From the IMG/VR virus record IMGVR_UViG_3300005253_000363, positions 1-50,385 of that record: a stretch of DNA of 50,385 nucleotides, one strand, 5' to 3'. The position numbers and the translations under genes were made by a program. The number at the start of each line of letters is the position of its first letter. The first letter of the stretch is position 1. Below the pieces are notes generated by a model. That model was not told where the DNA came from. It searched no databases and was given only the letters and a program-made list of their open reading frames with translations. Shown here in pieces: positions 22,384 through 30,545 of the stretch. The DNA comes from a virus.

Positions 22384-22678
22384 TGGCTATAACTCCTAAG
22401 TTTCTGAGAACGGGTAGCATTGCATTGATCGCTGTTTGATTCTGTGCTGAGGAACCTGCTGAGTCCGCTATTGCATTTGCTTGGACTACCGGAGTTGCTG
22501 AGTAAAACCCTACTGTGTCTCCGGTATGCTTGATCGGACCGAATAATTCTGTTGAGTACCCATCAAGGCCTTCAATGCGCTGGAGCTGGACTGTGATCTC
22601 CTGAAGAGTTGTATTCAGGTCCACAATCAAATCCTGGAGCTTCTCCGTTGCGTTTACCCTGTAAAATTTTCTAGCCAT
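22376..22678 (-). CDS. Small helical tail protein (99-100 aa)
   Basis: From ATG 22678 (MARKFYRVNATEKLQDLIVD) the product begins with a long amphipathic helix with heptad spacing (LNTTLQEITVQLQRIEGL), suitable for trimer formation, then a short polar end. It lies between the adaptor and the hub genes, so a tail-plug or needle-like role is possible. Upstream codons to 22717 overlap the previous gene. Confidence 0.5.
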   Translation of the reverse strand: MARKFYRVNATEKLQDLIVDLNTTLQEITVQLQRIEGLDGYSTELFGPIKHTGDTVGFYSATPVVQANAIADSAGSSAQNQTAINAMLPVLRNLGVIASA

Positions 22679-23249
22679 TGAGCACCAAATCAGCAAGTTG
22701 GTTGCATACTTGAGCAAAGTCCGGGTCTTGGTATTTGGATTCTTTCTGGAATTCCTTGGCTACTACTTTCAAGGCAATCGGAAGATCCAGCCAGTCTGGG
22801 TTCGCGTTCTGGACTTTTGTATGAATGAGTCCCACTGAGTATTCAGGGAAGTCCCTTCCCAGAGGCTCTCCCAAAAGAAACGAGAAATCCTTGCTGGAAA
22901 TCTGAGGCTCCGGGACCAATCTGAATTGCTTGGATGTCTCGGATTCTACCACATAAAACTCCGGTGGTCCCTTGAGATCTTTCCAGTTCCTGTTATGAAC
23001 ACTCATGGATGTTAAAGGCTCTCTGAAAACTATTTCTGAGTCATAGAACATTTCCAGGATGAGACCTACATTATCAGGGATTGTGTATTGAGAGGTTTCA
23101 GCGGTTATTTCGATAAGCCTGACATCAGTGAACAAAGGTTTCAGGCTGAGTTCTTTCAGTGTATTCTGGTAAAAGGATTCAGTGGTTCCTGCCTCATTCT
23201 GAGTCAAGGCCATGTCGGATACTAAAGATTCTACAGTTGTTTTACTCAT
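22671..23249 (-). CDS. Head-to-tail adaptor-like protein
   Basis: 192 residues: a helical N-terminus, a strand-rich middle (LIEITAETSQYTIPDNV, KQFRLVPEP) and a C-terminal helix pair (LPIALKVVAKEFQKE). This helix-strand-helix layout and the position after portal and capsid suit a connector protein. It overlaps both neighbours by a few bases. Specific family not identified. Confidence 0.55.
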   Translation of the reverse strand: MSKTTVESLVSDMALTQNEAGTTESFYQNTLKELSLKPLFTDVRLIEITAETSQYTIPDNVGLILEMFYDSEIVFREPLTSMSVHNRNWKDLKGPPEFYVVESETSKQFRLVPEPQISSKDFSFLLGEPLGRDFPEYSVGLIHTKVQNANPDWLDLPIALKVVAKEFQKESKYQDPDFAQVCNQLADLVLNG

Positions 23250-23823
23250 CTCTGTAACTCTCCAAATCCTTCTCGAACTCTTGGATTAATTGAACTGCTG
23301 GAGCAAAGTCTCTCTGTCGGATCAGAAGTACGGCAGTCGCCAGATCGCTGACTAACTGGATTGCATGATCTGGAAGACTCATATCCTGGTCCTCTCCGGG
23401 GATCAGTCCTATATCTCTTATATAGGTCAAAGTAACAACAGCCGGATCTACCGGTACAGGATAAATCAATAAAAGGTCCAAGCCAATTTGGGCAAATACT
23501 TCGGGTTCTCCCTTGATGGTGCGCGGCCATGTGATATCTACATTTGTCAGAAACTGGAAGTTTGTCTTGATTAATTCCTCTCCACGATAAGATGCCTCAG
23601 TGACTACGAGAGCATCCGTAAAGGTTCCAGTCAGATCGTAAATCAGTTTCTTCGGCTGAAGTGTTAAGGTTCCAGTTGTGGTGACTGATCCCGTGAATCT
23701 ATTAATAATTCTCTGGGCATGGGATATGATATCCAAGGTAAAGCTTCTCGAATGCCCCGCTCCAGCTTCGTCACGGACTCTTCTTAATACTTCGGTAACA
23801 ATTACTCCAGCCGTAGTCGTCAT
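23242..23823 (-). CDS. Head-to-tail adaptor protein
   Basis: 193 residues from ATG 23823, which overlaps the previous stop (TGATG). RRVRDEAGAG followed by FTLDIISHAQRIINRFTG is an N-terminal helix pair. A beta domain (TLTLQPKKLIYDLTG) follows, then C-terminal helices. The layout is like podovirus adaptors such as P22 gp4 and T7 gp11. The frame is open to 23841 but that part is the preceding gene. Confidence 0.6.
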   Translation of the reverse strand: MTTTAGVIVTEVLRRVRDEAGAGHSRSFTLDIISHAQRIINRFTGSVTTTGTLTLQPKKLIYDLTGTFTDALVVTEASYRGEELIKTNFQFLTNVDITWPRTIKGEPEVFAQIGLDLLLIYPVPVDPAVVTLTYIRDIGLIPGEDQDMSLPDHAIQLVSDLATAVLLIRQRDFAPAVQLIQEFEKDLESYRDE

Positions 23824-24770
23824 CAGGTCAAGGGTGTCCAATTAAGGAGGATATTATCTCTGGCTGTTCTTACATCTCCTTGGAATTCACCCCGTGAAGA
23901 TCCATAGGACTCCAGAATAAACTTTGCATCTTCCACTGATTCGTTGTTTGCTATGAAATCTGTTCGGGCATTCTTCCAGATAGTCCTCTGGCGAGCTGCC
24001 ATGTTTCCCCAAGTAGCCCCTACGTCAGCATTTCCGGCTTCTAGGGATTGGGACATTTTATGCTCGTAGATATTCATTTTGACTCCTTCAATAATCATGT
24101 AGAAGTCTATAAAGTTGGGAACCTCTTGATGACCTTCAAATCTCTCCAGCTTTAGATAGCCTGTGTAGGCTACAAGGACATCTTCACTGGTATAGGGATA
24201 GAACTCGATGATTCTCTCCTCGTTGTCATTGACACCCACCTCGGAAAAAACTTGTGGACCTCCGTCTCTTTGTGTTCTTCCGGGGTCTGCAAAGTCGAGA
24301 TCATCCAGCATGATTCTGGATATAGAAGTATTATGCTTTAGATCACGCATAGCTCCTATGGCACGAATGTTTTTGGGGAGGGTGATTGTGCGCGTAGTTA
24401 TAGTATAGCCACCAGCGGTGACTGTATCATCAAACCAATTGGAGCGGAGAGTGATCTGGTTGTTGGAGAACGCAGCTATCTCAAACCAACCGTTTTTAGA
24501 GTCGGCCTTGAGATACTTTCCTACAAGAGAATTGTCCCAAACAGCTTGGGCTGTGGCATCCCCAGTAACCGTCTTGGAGCCTTGAGTAGTCGTTATCGTC
24601 CCTGCTGTGATTGTGGCAGGAACAGTCAACTCCAGTAATTTGCGAAGGGGTTTCGCAAGCGTGGCTGTACTGAGTTCCACAATCCGGTCTGAGACCCATT
24701 TCTGGGCGAACAGGGGATCAACTCCGACTGTATATCCAATAGCAGATTGAGCGATTTCTCTGATGTTCAT
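23823..24770 (-). CDS. Head-tail adaptor or tail-tubular-like protein
   Basis: 315 residues from ATG 24770 with GGAGG upstream (MNIREIAQSAIGYTVG). It has an N-terminal helical part, a central beta insertion (ITTTQGSKTVTGD...ITLRSNWFDD) and a long C-terminal helical region. It shares the general adaptor layout of the two downstream genes, which suggests a stack of connector proteins below the portal. Confidence 0.55.
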   Translation of the reverse strand: MNIREIAQSAIGYTVGVDPLFAQKWVSDRIVELSTATLAKPLRKLLELTVPATITAGTITTTQGSKTVTGDATAQAVWDNSLVGKYLKADSKNGWFEIAAFSNNQITLRSNWFDDTVTAGGYTITTRTITLPKNIRAIGAMRDLKHNTSISRIMLDDLDFADPGRTQRDGGPQVFSEVGVNDNEERIIEFYPYTSEDVLVAYTGYLKLERFEGHQEVPNFIDFYMIIEGVKMNIYEHKMSQSLEAGNADVGATWGNMAARQRTIWKNARTDFIANNESVEDAKFILESYGSSRGEFQGDVRTARDNILLNWTPLT

Positions 24771-24790
24771 GAGGAACCTCCAGAGAAAGG

Positions 24791-25687
24791 TTAGCCCGTA
24801 CTGCCATAAACGCCCCGCCAACTACCAAACCCGTCAGAATGGTTCTGGTATACAGTAAAGACTGCATTCTTGGATCGAGGATCATCAAAAGAGTCGAAGA
24901 TCGGAGTGTTCATCCATTTGAAATGAAGATCGTGCTGATCCTTGTTTGCCAACAGGAACCAATTCGTACTGGTTGTCAGATAATGATATACAAAGATTTT
25001 CAGGTCATCATCTACCAAAGAGTTGATTTCATTGTTCGCTGTAAAAGGTCTGGACGAAGATCCTAAGATCTCTCGTGCAACGAACCTGTTTGCGGGGTCA
25101 ATCATTATGATGGATGGAGACAGAAGCATGGGAAGTCCCCGGCCATTAACCAGAGTTTCAAATGCTTGAATTCCATCTTGGATTCCAGTGATTGACAGCC
25201 CAATATCCACGGCTGGTCGATTGGCAATCGTTTGACCGCCCGGAGTCGTGTGAGAGGTTGAACACAGTTCATCACCGTCGAAACCTGTTACTGCCGAGTC
25301 AAACGCTGAATTGAAAACTGTTGCAGCATTGACTTCCATCCGGTTTCTGGATGATCGAGCAAGTTCTTGGGCCATTTGACCCATGACACCGAATAAATCC
25401 TGGTGCCACATTTCAAACGTGACTTCCATTGCCAGCCCAAAAGGGACTGCGGTGTAGGTTACAGCACCGCCTGCAATGGGTTGGTCGAGTGTAAACTGTT
25501 GACCTTCAGGTTTTGAGGGCATAACACCTAACCCGGCAAATTCCTGATCCTGCTCGTTCTGACGAATATGATTACTGACGTTTAGAACTTCCTTGAATTC
25601 CAGAGGCCGCTCTCTGCGGGTATCCAGATAAATCCGATCGATTGCTGGATTAAGAAGTTCCGCAAATCCACTTGTTGCGTTAATCAT
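24791..25687 (-). CDS. Major capsid protein, HK97 fold (Mu gpT-like)
   Basis: 298 residues. The chain has an N-terminal arm, the segment YTAVPFGLAMEVTFEMW, a long helix (MGQMAQELARSSRNRMEVNAA, the spine helix position), LLSPSIIMIDPANRF and a final FDSFDDPRSKNAVFTVY. This order and size fit HK97-fold major capsid proteins related to Mu gpT. It follows scaffold and decoration-like genes. Strong start MINATSGFAELLNP with GGAGG upstream. Confidence 0.85.
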   Translation of the reverse strand: MINATSGFAELLNPAIDRIYLDTRRERPLEFKEVLNVSNHIRQNEQDQEFAGLGVMPSKPEGQQFTLDQPIAGGAVTYTAVPFGLAMEVTFEMWHQDLFGVMGQMAQELARSSRNRMEVNAATVFNSAFDSAVTGFDGDELCSTSHTTPGGQTIANRPAVDIGLSITGIQDGIQAFETLVNGRGLPMLLSPSIIMIDPANRFVAREILGSSSRPFTANNEINSLVDDDLKIFVYHYLTTSTNWFLLANKDQHDLHFKWMNTPIFDSFDDPRSKNAVFTVYQNHSDGFGSWRGVYGSTG

Positions 25688-25700
25688 TACTGCCTCCTTA

Positions 25701-26174
25701 TCAGGTTGTGTTCACAAGTAAAGCGTCTTTGATGAATACAAAGTACACTCTACCGTTGGTCGTTCCTATTGCGTCCTTGAAGCCGGTTACTCGAACAGCA
25801 GGATTAGTATTGTCGGTTTTATCGACAAACCATTCAGTGCCGGTAAGTGTTAAAGGATAATCCTCGAAAAGATCGGTTGCTGCAATGTCACCAGCAGTTA
25901 TGCTGGTTCCAATGTTTCCTTCAAAGACTACTCCAGAGACATCAGCCGGGACATAGAGTGTATCTGTACCAGTTACTGTAGATGCATCAGCAACAGCTAT
26001 ACCGATGATATCCGCTACAGGTTCATTTCCCGCTTCTTTAATTTCACCAGTTGCTAGATCTGGAATCAAGACAGATCCTCTTTCCCATGTCATAGAAGCA
26101 TCTTCTGGGCCGTTTCTTATGGGGATTGCTGATAATCCCTCTAACTTACCCACTGTCATTTCTTGAACTGCCAT
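25701..26174 (-). CDS. Capsid decoration-like protein
   Basis: 157 residues, beta-rich, with GSVLIPDLATGEIKEAG, IIGIAVADAS and ADVSGVVFEGNI, like the small beta-barrel head decoration/stabilisation proteins (DUF2190 type) that precede capsid genes. Gene order scaffold, this gene, capsid supports that role. Confidence 0.6.
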   Translation of the reverse strand: MAVQEMTVGKLEGLSAIPIRNGPEDASMTWERGSVLIPDLATGEIKEAGNEPVADIIGIAVADASTVTGTDTLYVPADVSGVVFEGNIGTSITAGDIAATDLFEDYPLTLTGTEWFVDKTDNTNPAVRVTGFKDAIGTTNGRVYFVFIKDALLVNTT

Positions 26175-26176
26175 GT

Positions 26177-26854
26177 TTACCTCCTGTTGATTTCTAGCCC
26201 AGGAATATTTCCGGTCCTGACCATGTTATCAAGTTTCATTTTTAGTGCGTTTCCGAATAAAGAAAAGTTCGCGTCTTCTTTATATTTACTGTAAGCAGCT
26301 TCTCCGCCAGAGGCGTTGTGACTAAGAGCTATATCAACAAGAGCTGAATCAGTACCGTAAGTTCTTTCAAGAGTCTTCCTGCGCTTTTCCAGTGTCAGAA
26401 GAGCATAATGATCTTTACGGCAACGCATTAGAAGTACGTCTCCGATGGTGCAGGTATTTTCTGCTGATATCTTGAGTCCTTTGGCATCTGGATCATTGCC
26501 CATAACAACCTTCCAAGGACGGACCCACTTACCGCTGACTTTAACTTTCTCGGACAGCTTTATTTCTACCATGCGAGAGGGATGGTCTACTGGATGGCGG
26601 CACTGGACCCAATTGTATTCATAATTGGGATCAGCACTGGGCGGGTATAGAAAGCCTTTGTCGATGTCATTGAGAATTTCATTGTCCGGCTCCATCTTGG
26701 ATGGATCAACAGCAAGGAATTGATCCGACTTCTGGTCGATCTGCTCTTCCAGTTGGTCGGTTCTCTTCTTGAGTACCTCCTGCCTTTCGTTGCCGGGGGG
26801 AGGAAGATTGGGTTCTACTTGTACGGGTCGTCCAAATTCGTCTAGTTGTACCAT
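26177..26854 (-). CDS. Virion-associated hypothetical protein
   Basis: 225 residues. An N-terminal charged coiled coil (EVLKKRTDQLEEQIDQKSDQ) is followed by a small beta domain (WVQCRHPVDHPSRMVEIKLS ... GDVLLMRCRKD) and a helical end. It lies between scaffold and decoration genes. Role unknown; possibly a head-assembly factor. Confidence 0.55.
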   Translation of the reverse strand: MVQLDEFGRPVQVEPNLPPPGNERQEVLKKRTDQLEEQIDQKSDQFLAVDPSKMEPDNEILNDIDKGFLYPPSADPNYEYNWVQCRHPVDHPSRMVEIKLSEKVKVSGKWVRPWKVVMGNDPDAKGLKISAENTCTIGDVLLMRCRKDHYALLTLEKRRKTLERTYGTDSALVDIALSHNASGGEAAYSKYKEDANFSLFGNALKMKLDNMVRTGNIPGLEINRR

Positions 26855-27729
26855 TCGAATTCCTCCTCCATCTTTTTGTTTTCTTCTTCAACTTTCTGAA
26901 GGTCTTTGAATCCTCCCTCAAATCGTTTGACTCTCTTGGATTTCAGAGTTCCATCTTCCTTTGCCTCATAATCACGGAAAGGCATTGAACTTCCTACTTT
27001 CTTGAGGAACTGATCTGCGTCAATGTTTTTCTGTTCTAGAAGACTCTGGGCTCTATCGCTATAAACTTCTTCAGGTTTCGGTCCTTCATCCATTGGTTTA
27101 CCTCTTCCGGTTTTGCCCCCGCCTGGAACTAAGACACCGCCATTATCCTCTGCTTGACGGAGCATCTTTTCCTGTTCCTCTTTGAGGATTTCATCCATAT
27201 GTTTTCCCCTGACATAGACATAAGCCTCTTGCACCATTGCTGGATCAGAGCTACCAGAGCGGTTGACAACTTCCATGATCTCGGCTTTGTAACGGGAGAA
27301 ATGAGTATTACTAGGATTAGCTTCTGCCTGCTGAATTGCAAGAGAGGAGATTTGACTGCCACCGAGTTGCTGGAGATTGGTAATCTTGTCTTCGTAGGAT
27401 TTTGCTTGAGCATCCATACGATTATCGTAATATTCCATCACTTTGGAAGGGTCTCCTTCGTCCTGCATGTGACGGAGTGCTTCCTCTTTGGTGACAGTTG
27501 GAGCTGCGGGTGGAGGCTGTTGCTGGGTATTTTGGTTGTTTAGGGAACTGATGAGCTGGGTTTCTCGATTCTTATAGAGGTCGCGTTCTTGCTGGAGTTT
27601 TTCTTCGTGTTGCTTGGTGACTTCTGCAACCTTTTGATCGAGTTGCTCTTGTGTGATGGGCTGAGGGTCTGGCTGAGGTGGTGTTCCATCAGCTGGGACC
27701 GTCTCTTGTTTGATCGGTTCCGTAGCCAT
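26842..27729 (-). CDS. Capsid scaffolding protein
   Basis: 295 residues, highly charged and helical. It has a Pro/Gln-rich N-terminus, a long coiled coil (DQKVAEVTKQHEEKLQQERD), a second Q-rich linker, and a C-terminus with a charged helix (KVEEENKKMEEEFEWYN) that may bind the capsid. Composition and location between portal and capsid are typical of scaffold proteins. Confidence 0.7.
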   Translation of the reverse strand: MATEPIKQETVPADGTPPQPDPQPITQEQLDQKVAEVTKQHEEKLQQERDLYKNRETQLISSLNNQNTQQQPPPAAPTVTKEEALRHMQDEGDPSKVMEYYDNRMDAQAKSYEDKITNLQQLGGSQISSLAIQQAEANPSNTHFSRYKAEIMEVVNRSGSSDPAMVQEAYVYVRGKHMDEILKEEQEKMLRQAEDNGGVLVPGGGKTGRGKPMDEGPKPEEVYSDRAQSLLEQKNIDADQFLKKVGSSMPFRDYEAKEDGTLKSKRVKRFEGGFKDLQKVEEENKKMEEEFEWYN

Positions 27730-27934
27730 GTGATTGTGACTCCTTTTGAGATTCCTTTAATATGTACTGTATCTGGCGAAGGGCTTTAACAGAGCCCTGT
27801 TGAACGCGCAGAGCATCATAATTACTACGTGTGTCTTCAAGCGGTTTTCGGTAGAACTCAATCTGGGCTTCAAGATATTCCTCAAAGTTTTGATACGCTT
27901 CTTTATTAGACTCCAGATATGTAATCCATCTCAT
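27689..27934 (-). CDS. Small coiled-coil protein between portal and scaffold (81 aa)
   Basis: MRWITYLESNKEAYQNFEEY begins an almost entirely helical, charged chain. The C-terminal 14 codons overlap the scaffold gene start. It may assist portal or scaffold assembly; no family is recognised. Confidence 0.55.
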   Translation of the reverse strand: MRWITYLESNKEAYQNFEEYLEAQIEFYRKPLEDTRSNYDALRVQQGSVKALRQIQYILKESQKESQSHGYGTDQTRDGPS

Positions 27935-27969
27935 GATAAGTTCTCCTGTAAAGTGTATGAAAAGGTAGG

Positions 27970-29862
27970 TTAAGAGGTTGGTTGAAGGGCTCCTTGAGGA
28001 TTCTGCTGATCTAGTTCATCAAGAGCGTTTGTTAGGAAACCCAACTCATTCATAGTGCTTTGATCTTGAATCTGAGCTGCTTGATCCAGTTCCTGCCCAA
28101 ATTCTATTATAAACGCTTTTGGGTCACGAATGGTATCCATTTGTCGAGCTATGCGTTCAACCAGTTCTCCAGCAGCCTTGGAAATCTTTAAAGCGATCTC
28201 TCTCATCGGAGCTGGTGTTTGGGAATTCGTGGCAACGGCTCCAAGCTGTGCTATCTTCTCCCAATACTGTAACATAATCTGAGATATCTGCAACAGTGAT
28301 TGTAAACGGGCTCCTGAAGATGTTCGCTCTGAGGTGGCTGTTAGCTCTATGATAACTGATTCATCGAAGTCTTCTCGTTTGAGCATGTCGATAACCAGTT
28401 GACCTCTTTTACCCAGAACATTATTGATGTGATCCATAACATCTTGCTTGCCTGACTTGATCTGTTCTTGATATCTGAAAGCTCCCTGTTTTATAGAGTT
28501 TGCAAGACCAAAGCGCATGGAATCAAAAGGCGCGACAAAGCGGCTATTCTGTTGAGCAAATCCAAGCTGGGCAGTAGTGGCTGGAGTACGAGATGAGAGG
28601 ATTCCACTGGGACGGGCGGAGGTCATTTCGTTGATGCCGACTAACTCTTTTGCCATACTCAGTGAAAGCATCTCAGCTTGAGGAGCGGAATTATAGATCT
28701 CTCCCATTTGCTCTCCTTGGAGATCCTCTGGATTCTGCATTGTAATTTGTTTGCCGGGATAAATCTTCATATTCTCCGGGATTCCGGCTCCGCGCTTGAC
28801 TTTCCAGAGACGAGTATTTGCCAGAAGCATATTGAGATTCCGGTAGTTGTGGATATCGGAGATTTCCTGCTGAAAGGGTCCAAGCTTCTCCATCATTCCC
28901 ATGCCATAACCGAGGAATGCTCTTTTCTGGTAGCTCATTAATTCTATTGGTTTGCGGTCATAGGGATTATATCTGAGTTTCAGGATTTTCTGGGAATGCC
29001 GATCAAAGGTGACTAAGAGTTCTTCCTCGAAGCCATCATTGTCTATATCGTAGTCCACATAACAGTCAAAGACTTCGTAGATTTCCCCGGTTCGATTATG
29101 ATGCGTGTTTCCAAGAGCTTCTCGTTTGGTTCTGACCCAGCCGACTGCTGAAGCCGGAGTTGCGAATTCAGTCTTCCAACCAAAGGTTTTACGATTGAAT
29201 TCCAAGTCCCACTCGGTTAGATAAGAACGCAACCAGAGCCGAGGCATGTTCTGGACTGCTTGAAAGGAACCTGCCGGAAGAACTACATCTTCGATGGGCC
29301 AAGGCATGACTTGGGGATGGGAGCTGATGATTTTGTGGACTTTGGTTTTCTTTCGATCTGTGATCCAGGGAGTGAATAAGGCTCCTGTTCCGAGTTGGAC
29401 CACATCCATGAATGCGTGTTCTGCGGCATTTCGGATATCCATCTCTTGACGGACGGACCAGTTTAAAAAGTCCTCTACAGCTTTCTTGTGTTCTATAAAT
29501 TCTCCGCGTCCGGGGGAGAGGGCTACTGAGACTAATGGAGCCGTGTTGAATACCGTCTGAAGAGAGATGGAATAGAAGATATCCACTCCCAGCATTCCAA
29601 CCGGGATTTCTATGTTGGGAGCGTTTTCGACTGGAACATTTCGGACTTTTTGTCTGGGTTGAGCATCGTATTGACGGAGGGCTTCCCGCCAAGCTACCTC
29701 TTGCCGCCAACGGGCTGAGAGGTCGTCTTCTAGGTTGTGACTAAGAAATCTCTCCAGCTCCTGAATAGCTTCAGCACTTGGTTGGAGCTTCTCGATTTCT
29801 GGGTGTGTGATTATGAGTTTAGGCAAGAGTAGCTGTACCTCCCATAAAATGCCATGCTGCAT
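27970..29862 (-). CDS. Portal protein
   Basis: Up to 630 residues. It has an extended helical N-terminus, central wing/stem features (FLNWSVRQEMDIRNAAEHA, MDVVQLGTGALFTPWI, AFLGYGMGMMEKLGPFQQEI), the SSRTPATTAQLGFAQQ region and a helical C-terminal barrel rich in Gln. This is the pattern of large podovirus-type portals. The 29862 start overlaps the preceding fibre gene by 44 bases; TTG 29826 with GGAGG about 11 bases upstream is an alternative. It forms the dodecameric DNA channel used with the terminase. Confidence 0.85.
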   Translation of the reverse strand: MQHGILWEVQLLLPKLIITHPEIEKLQPSAEAIQELERFLSHNLEDDLSARWRQEVAWREALRQYDAQPRQKVRNVPVENAPNIEIPVGMLGVDIFYSISLQTVFNTAPLVSVALSPGRGEFIEHKKAVEDFLNWSVRQEMDIRNAAEHAFMDVVQLGTGALFTPWITDRKKTKVHKIISSHPQVMPWPIEDVVLPAGSFQAVQNMPRLWLRSYLTEWDLEFNRKTFGWKTEFATPASAVGWVRTKREALGNTHHNRTGEIYEVFDCYVDYDIDNDGFEEELLVTFDRHSQKILKLRYNPYDRKPIELMSYQKRAFLGYGMGMMEKLGPFQQEISDIHNYRNLNMLLANTRLWKVKRGAGIPENMKIYPGKQITMQNPEDLQGEQMGEIYNSAPQAEMLSLSMAKELVGINEMTSARPSGILSSRTPATTAQLGFAQQNSRFVAPFDSMRFGLANSIKQGAFRYQEQIKSGKQDVMDHINNVLGKRGQLVIDMLKREDFDESVIIELTATSERTSSGARLQSLLQISQIMLQYWEKIAQLGAVATNSQTPAPMREIALKISKAAGELVERIARQMDTIRDPKAFIIEFGQELDQAAQIQDQSTMNELGFLTNALDELDQQNPQGALQPTS

Positions 29863-30541
29863 TGGTGAAGAGAAGACTTGCTGAATCTCCTACATCATCA
29901 AAGGTTATAGTTGAGCCGTTTCCGAGATTATCTGGAGTAAGTGTTCCAACTCCACCATCAGTTTTCATGACAATAAACTTTTGCTGATCTGCTACACCAT
30001 CTACCAGAGTAAGAGCATCTGCTCCTGTTGTTACAATATGGGTGATTCTTGAAACGATGTCAACCGCTCCCGGACCTGTGAGAACTTGAATGATACTTGC
30101 TATTACCACTGGATAAGTGATTCGAGCATCCTCAACTGCTGTGATCGAACCACTGGCTGTAGTGACTTTCATTAGGAGAGCTGAATCTGTTGGAACAGTA
30201 GGAGTAGTTGCTGATCCGGTATTCCTGAAGAGGTAATGGGTTCCAGACTCGCGGGTCCAATTGGTGACGACTGAAGTTGTGTCCTTGTGGCAAATGACCC
30301 ATACATGAGTTGCGTCGTCTGGGTAGGTTATGGAGCCTGTTTCTGTAATGAAGTGACCTCCGGGGTAGGCTGTCAAAGAGGTCGGAGTGTGGGTGAGACT
30401 TCCAGCAGTTGCTCCAAGGCCACCAGAGACTATGAAGCCCGTGAACATATCTTTGAAACGATCTGCGTCCTCTTCGGAGAGGAAAGTGGAGAGATCGTTC
30501 TCGAATGCTGGACCTGCTGTTGGGAGTGGGTTAATTGTCAT
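29819..30541 (-). CDS. Fibre-like protein, paralogue of the upstream fibre
   Basis: 240 residues. The N-terminal 140 residues share with the gene at 30546-32168 the landmarks FLxEEDADRF, a GSLT repeat, TETG/NETG, HxWVI-x-x-KDTT and SGTHYLF. The C-terminal 90 residues form a different beta domain. It is likely a virion fibre or baseplate component that uses the same attachment domain as its neighbour. Confidence 0.6.
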   Translation of the reverse strand: MTINPLPTAGPAFENDLSTFLSEEDADRFKDMFTGFIVSGGLGATAGSLTHTPTSLTAYPGGHFITETGSITYPDDATHVWVICHKDTTSVVTNWTRESGTHYLFRNTGSATTPTVPTDSALLMKVTTASGSITAVEDARITYPVVIASIIQVLTGPGAVDIVSRITHIVTTGADALTLVDGVADQQKFIVMKTDGGVGTLTPDNLGNGSTITFDDVGDSASLLFTNAAWHFMGGTATLA

Positions 30542-30545
30542 AATT